A program made the translations under genes and the position numbers. Below the pieces are notes generated by a model that saw only the letters and a program-made list of their open reading frames with translations, did no database searches and was not told where the DNA came from. Positions 60,975-64,000 of a stretch of 64,000 nucleotides of DNA are shown in pieces. Source of the stretch: Bacteroidota bacterium (GTDB lineage Bacteria > Bacteroidota > Bacteroidia > Chitinophagales > Chitinophagaceae); NCBI GenBank assembly GCA_018267705.1, contig JAFDXX010000023.1, positions 301,769 to 365,768 of the forward strand, written 5' to 3'. Position 1 is the first letter of the stretch, and every line of letters begins with the position of its first letter.

Positions 60975-61277
60975 ATGGCATCTATTAACATTAGCGTACC
61001 ACACAATTTAACTAAAGAAGAAGTAGCAAACAGAACCAAAAATTTATTAACCACTTTAAAAGAAAAATTTAAAGGAATGGTTGATAATACCACCGAAGAA
61101 TGGAATGGCGATACTGCCCATTTCAGTTTATCGGCAAAGGGTTTTGAAGTTGCAGGAACAATGACAATTAAAGATAATAGTGTTGATATTGAAGCTAAAA
61201 TTCCTATGACTTTAGCTTTCTTTAAAGGAACTATTGAATCAACCATTCAAAAAACTTTAGAAGATGTATTAAAGTAA
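60975..61277 (+). CDS. PHA-system (PF09650-like) small protein
   Basis: A 100-residue protein beginning MASINISVPHNLTKEEVANRTKNLLTTLKEKF, followed by WNGDTAHFSLSAKGFEVAGTMTIKDNSVDIEAKIPMTLAFFKGTIESTIQKTLEDVL. This order matches the polyhydroxyalkanoic-acid-system family PF09650, whose members sit near PHA genes but whose molecular role is unclear. A TTG at 60939 would add 12 residues unlike the family, so I use the ATG. The family link is by eye. Its place between mmsA and an aminotransferase hints at a lipid, acyl-CoA or stress function. Confidence 0.75.
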   Translation: MASINISVPHNLTKEEVANRTKNLLTTLKEKFKGMVDNTTEEWNGDTAHFSLSAKGFEVAGTMTIKDNSVDIEAKIPMTLAFFKGTIESTIQKTLEDVLK

Positions 61278-61385
61278 ATAACAAAAGCAAAATTCTCATA
61301 TAAAATAAAACATATTTAATTATACATTCTATGTATTAAATAAATGTTTATATAGAATTAGCTTACAACATTTAAAATAGAAACC

Positions 61386-62732
61386 ATGCAAACACAAACA
61401 TTATCACTTGCCGAAGAAATAATAAACGATAGTCAAGCTCATACACTTTTTAGTTGGAGCAAACAAAAAGGAACAAACCCTATTGCAGTAAAACGTGCAG
61501 AAGGTGTTTACTTATACGATTATGATGATAATAGAATTCTTGATTTTTCCAGTGGATTAATTAATATGAACATAGGTCACGGAGATCAAAGAATTACCGA
61601 AGCCGTTGTAAAACAAATGCAAGAAGTAGCTTATGTAACACCAAGTTGCGTAACAAAAGCCAGAGCAGATTTAGGAAAAAAATTAGCAGAAATTTGCCCG
61701 GGAGATTTGAATAAATCATTCTTTACTTTATGCGGTGCTACCTCAATTGAAAATGGAATTAAATTAGCAAGATTATATACCGGAAGGCATAAAATTTTAA
61801 CTCGTTACCAATCATACCACGGTGCAACAATGGGTGCAATATCTGCTGGTGGAGATCCCCGCAAATTACCCGTAGATGCACAACAAGCTCCTAATTTCGT
61901 TCATTTCGATTTGCCATATTTATACCGTTGGGAATACGGTGAAGAAAACTTATTGAAAGAAGCCGTTGCTTCATTAGAAAGAATTATTGCCTATGAAGGT
62001 CCCTCTAACATTGCTGCCATATTATTAGAAGGCGAAAGCGGAACAAGTGGTTGTCTCCAATATCCTAAAGGCTTTTTAAAAGCCGTTAGAGAAATAACCA
62101 ACAAACACGGAATATTAATAATTATAGATGAAGTAATGAGTGGTTTTGGAAGAACAGGTCAATGGTTTGGTTTTCAAAATCATGGCATAGTACCCGATAT
62201 GATTGCCATGGCAAAAGGTTTAACCTGCGGTTATTTACCATTTGGTTGCTTACAAATAAGCGAAAAAATTGCCGCAAAATTTGATGACACCGTAATGCCT
62301 TTAGGTTTAACCTATTCGGCACATGCCGTTTGCTGTGCCGCTGCACTACAAACTTTAAAAATATACGAAGAAGATAATTTAATTGAAAACGCAAGAATAA
62401 TGGGTAAATATATTGAAGAACAAGTTGAACTATTAAAACAAAAACACCCATCAATAGGAGATTTTAGAAATACAGGTTTATTAGGTTGTATTGAATTGGT
62501 AAAAAATAAAAAATCAAAAGAGCCAATGGCTCCTTTTAATGCCAATGCCACCGAAATGACCGTAATGAATAAAGTTGCTGCAAAAATTAAAGAATTAGGC
62601 ATGTACACATTTGTAAGATGGAATTATATTTTTATAGCACCGCCACTAATTGTAACCAAAAAACAAGTTGATGAAGGATTAGCAATTATAAGCGAAGCTA
62701 TTAAAATTGCCGATACCCATTATGCTGAATAA
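61386..62732 (+). CDS. Class III PLP aminotransferase (beta-alanine/omega-amino acid type)
   Basis: A 448-residue fold-type I enzyme with DFSSGLINMNIGHGDQRI at the front, the PLP-binding GATSIENGIKLAR, YHGATMGAISAGGDPRK, D248 in IIIDEVMSGFGRTG and the Schiff-base lysine K277 in MIAMAKGLTCGYLPFG. Class III members act on omega-amino groups, such as beta-alanine, GABA, taurine or 2-aminoethylphosphonate. Placed after mmsA and before a nucleobase permease, beta-alanine is the most likely amino donor, giving malonate semialdehyde for MmsA. It is followed by a 60-bp AT-rich gap and the permease gene. Confidence 0.93.
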   Translation: MQTQTLSLAEEIINDSQAHTLFSWSKQKGTNPIAVKRAEGVYLYDYDDNRILDFSSGLINMNIGHGDQRITEAVVKQMQEVAYVTPSCVTKARADLGKKLAEICPGDLNKSFFTLCGATSIENGIKLARLYTGRHKILTRYQSYHGATMGAISAGGDPRKLPVDAQQAPNFVHFDLPYLYRWEYGEENLLKEAVASLERIIAYEGPSNIAAILLEGESGTSGCLQYPKGFLKAVREITNKHGILIIIDEVMSGFGRTGQWFGFQNHGIVPDMIAMAKGLTCGYLPFGCLQISEKIAAKFDDTVMPLGLTYSAHAVCCAAALQTLKIYEEDNLIENARIMGKYIEEQVELLKQKHPSIGDFRNTGLLGCIELVKNKKSKEPMAPFNANATEMTVMNKVAAKIKELGMYTFVRWNYIFIAPPLIVTKKQVDEGLAIISEAIKIADTHYAE

Positions 62733-62792
62733 CTAATTTTAAATTTTAAATTACCTTTTGGATTTCAAATTCAAAACATAAAATTTAAAATA

Positions 62793-64000
62793 ATGACCAA
62801 TAACCAAAACATACCTGCAACATCTTCCTTATTTAGTGAAGACCTAGCTCCTGTTCCCCAACAAAAAAGAAAATGGGGAACATGGAACTATGCTGCACTT
62901 TGGATTAGTATGAGTTTATGTATTCCAACTTATATGTTGGCAAGCTCATTAATACAAGGCGGTATGAATTGGTGGCAAGCTATCTTCACTATTTTTTTAG
63001 GAAACAGCATTGTATTAGTTCCTATGATTTTAAACGGGCATGCCGGAGCAAAATATGGTATTTCATTCCCCGTATTTGCAAGAGCAAGCTTTGGAACAAA
63101 AGGAGCAAATATTCCTGCAATTCTAAGAGCAATAGTTGCTTGTGGTTGGTTTGGTATTCAAACATGGATTGGCGGATTTTCAATCTATCAAATCTTACAC
63201 ATTTTTATTCCTTCTGTAAATGATTGGCCACAAATTTTTCCACAATGGATGCAATTGCAAACAGCACCCGCATTATGCTTTATTGTTTTCTGGTTTATAA
63301 ATATGTATGTAGTTTATTTAGGTGTTGATAGCATAAAAAAATTATTAGTATTTAAAGCATTTTTTTTACCTGCTGCTGCATTGGCATTATTATTTTGGGC
63401 TATTAAAGCAGCACATGGTTTAGGGCCTATTTTAAATACACCATCAAAATTTACAAGCTCTACAGAGTTTTGGCATTTCTTTTTTCCTGCATTAACCGGT
63501 ATGATTGGTTTTTGGGCAACACTTTCTTTAAACATTCCCGATTTTACCCGATATGCAACTTCACAAAAAGCACAAATAAATGGGCAAATAATAGGCCTCC
63601 CTCCTTCTATGACTTTGTTTGCATTTATTGGTGTTGTTGTAACTTCTGCAACCACAATTGTATTTGGCACAACTATTTGGGATCCTGTTGCATTAGCAGG
63701 AAAATTTCAAGATAAATGGTTAGTATGTTTTGCAATGTTAGCTATTGCATTATCAACACTTGCCACTAATATTGCCGCAAATATTGTAAGCCCTGCAAAC
63801 GATTTTGCTCATCTTTCACCACAAAAAATTTCGTTTAGAACAGGAGGTTATATTACCGGAATTATTGGTATTTTAATATTACCTTGGAAATTAGTTGCAG
63901 ACCCATCAGGGTATATTTTTACATGGTTAGTAGCTTACTCAAGTTTATTAGGCCCTATTGGCGGAATTATGATTGTAGATTATTTCTTCTTAAGAAAAAA
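62793..64000 (+). CDS. NCS1-family nucleobase/allantoin/hydantoin permease, cut by window edge
   Basis: Open from ATG 62793 for 402 codons to the right edge. The protein is highly hydrophobic, with about ten helices visible. It has the NCS1 family's N-terminal RKWGTWNYAALWISMSLCIPTYMLASSL, the substrate-site segment CGWFGIQTWIGG, the sodium/substrate motif TDFTRY-like NIPDFTRYATS, and ANIVSPANDFAHLSP. It takes up uracil, cytosine, allantoin or hydantoins with Na+ or H+. It probably supplies the pathway encoded upstream. The C-terminal helices lie outside the window. Confidence 0.92.
   Translation, partial: MTNNQNIPATSSLFSEDLAPVPQQKRKWGTWNYAALWISMSLCIPTYMLASSLIQGGMNWWQAIFTIFLGNSIVLVPMILNGHAGAKYGISFPVFARASFGTKGANIPAILRAIVACGWFGIQTWIGGFSIYQILHIFIPSVNDWPQIFPQWMQLQTAPALCFIVFWFINMYVVYLGVDSIKKLLVFKAFFLPAAALALLFWAIKAAHGLGPILNTPSKFTSSTEFWHFFFPALTGMIGFWATLSLNIPDFTRYATSQKAQINGQIIGLPPSMTLFAFIGVVVTSATTIVFGTTIWDPVALAGKFQDKWLVCFAMLAIALSTLATNIAANIVSPANDFAHLSPQKISFRTGGYITGIIGILILPWKLVADPSGYIFTWLVAYSSLLGPIGGIMIVDYFFLRK

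Noticed and set aside
62733..62792. AT-only repeat stretches (ATTTTAAATTTTAAATT) before the permease gene
   Set aside because: Low-complexity AT runs occur in most gaps here; no clear promoter, operator or hairpin stands out.

Overview
The window is AT-rich and densely coded. It comes from a chromosome of Bacteroidota, most likely the Chitinophagales/Chitinophagaceae. The support is the gene families (fused CcoNO cbb3 oxidase, BshB1, type B L31, GH109 hydrolase, UT-type urea transporter, YajQ) and promoters of the Bacteroidota form TTTG-N(17-23)-TAnnTTTG, clearest before the tRNA-Asp. I see no phage, insertion sequence, plasmid or CRISPR signature.

Layout. 1-6.1 kb: an edge-truncated S9 peptidase, an M20 carbamoylase/amidohydrolase, a FUSC-like membrane protein and an M1 peptidase. 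6.2-16.5 kb: a complete cbb3 cytochrome oxidase locus on the minus strand (ccoS-ccoNO-ccoQ-ccoP-ccoG-ccoH-TauE-like), the copper ATPase ccoI with an overlapping helical protein, and an FNR-like regulator. 16.5-28.7 kb: housekeeping genes (rsmI, purS, pssA, pepP, bshB1, rpmE2, yajQ, ndh, serA), a GH109 enzyme and a serine hydrolase. 28.8-32.8 kb: a membrane pyrophosphatase, a tandem pair of small cysteine-motif membrane proteins of unknown function, and a fatty acid hydroxylase-type protein. 32.8-39 kb: a nitrosative/low-oxygen island with norC, a divergent norB, an Mg-type P-ATPase, an Rrf2 regulator with three cysteines, a truncated globin, a DUF488 protein and a hemerythrin. 39-46.8 kb: urea transporter, UbiD-type decarboxylase, M20 amidohydrolase, penicillin acylase and cmk. 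47-49.8 kb: a secreted Gly-rich protein with a LytS-type kinase and LytTR regulator. 49.8-57.7 kb: ALDH7, ParB-like, SDR, S8 protease, DinB, pcm, dapA and accA. 57.8-64 kb: tRNA-Asp, a decayed GIY-YIG gene, trmH, and an Lrp-type regulator divergent from mmsA, a PHA-system-like gene, a class III aminotransferase and an NCS1 nucleobase permease cut by the right edge.

How the parts fit. The FNR-like protein at 16.5 kb has the E..R recognition-helix residues expected for TGA half sites. Palindromes of the form TGAT-N4-ATCA (or one base off) lie 72-79 bp before ccoS, before the gene ahead of ccoI, and before norC. I infer that one regulator links the high-affinity oxidase, its copper supply and the nitric oxide genes. 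The NorB-like subunit lacks the FeB histidine and neighbouring glutamates of classical cNOR. The LytTR operon carries a 21-bp-spaced direct repeat (TTCACC then TTCGCC) in its promoter, and a second copy just after the regulator gene. That second copy is followed by a terminator, which suggests either an autoregulated locus or a LytTR-controlled small RNA. The right end looks like beta-alanine / reductive pyrimidine catabolism. All functional statements rest on reading motifs by eye; no searches were run.
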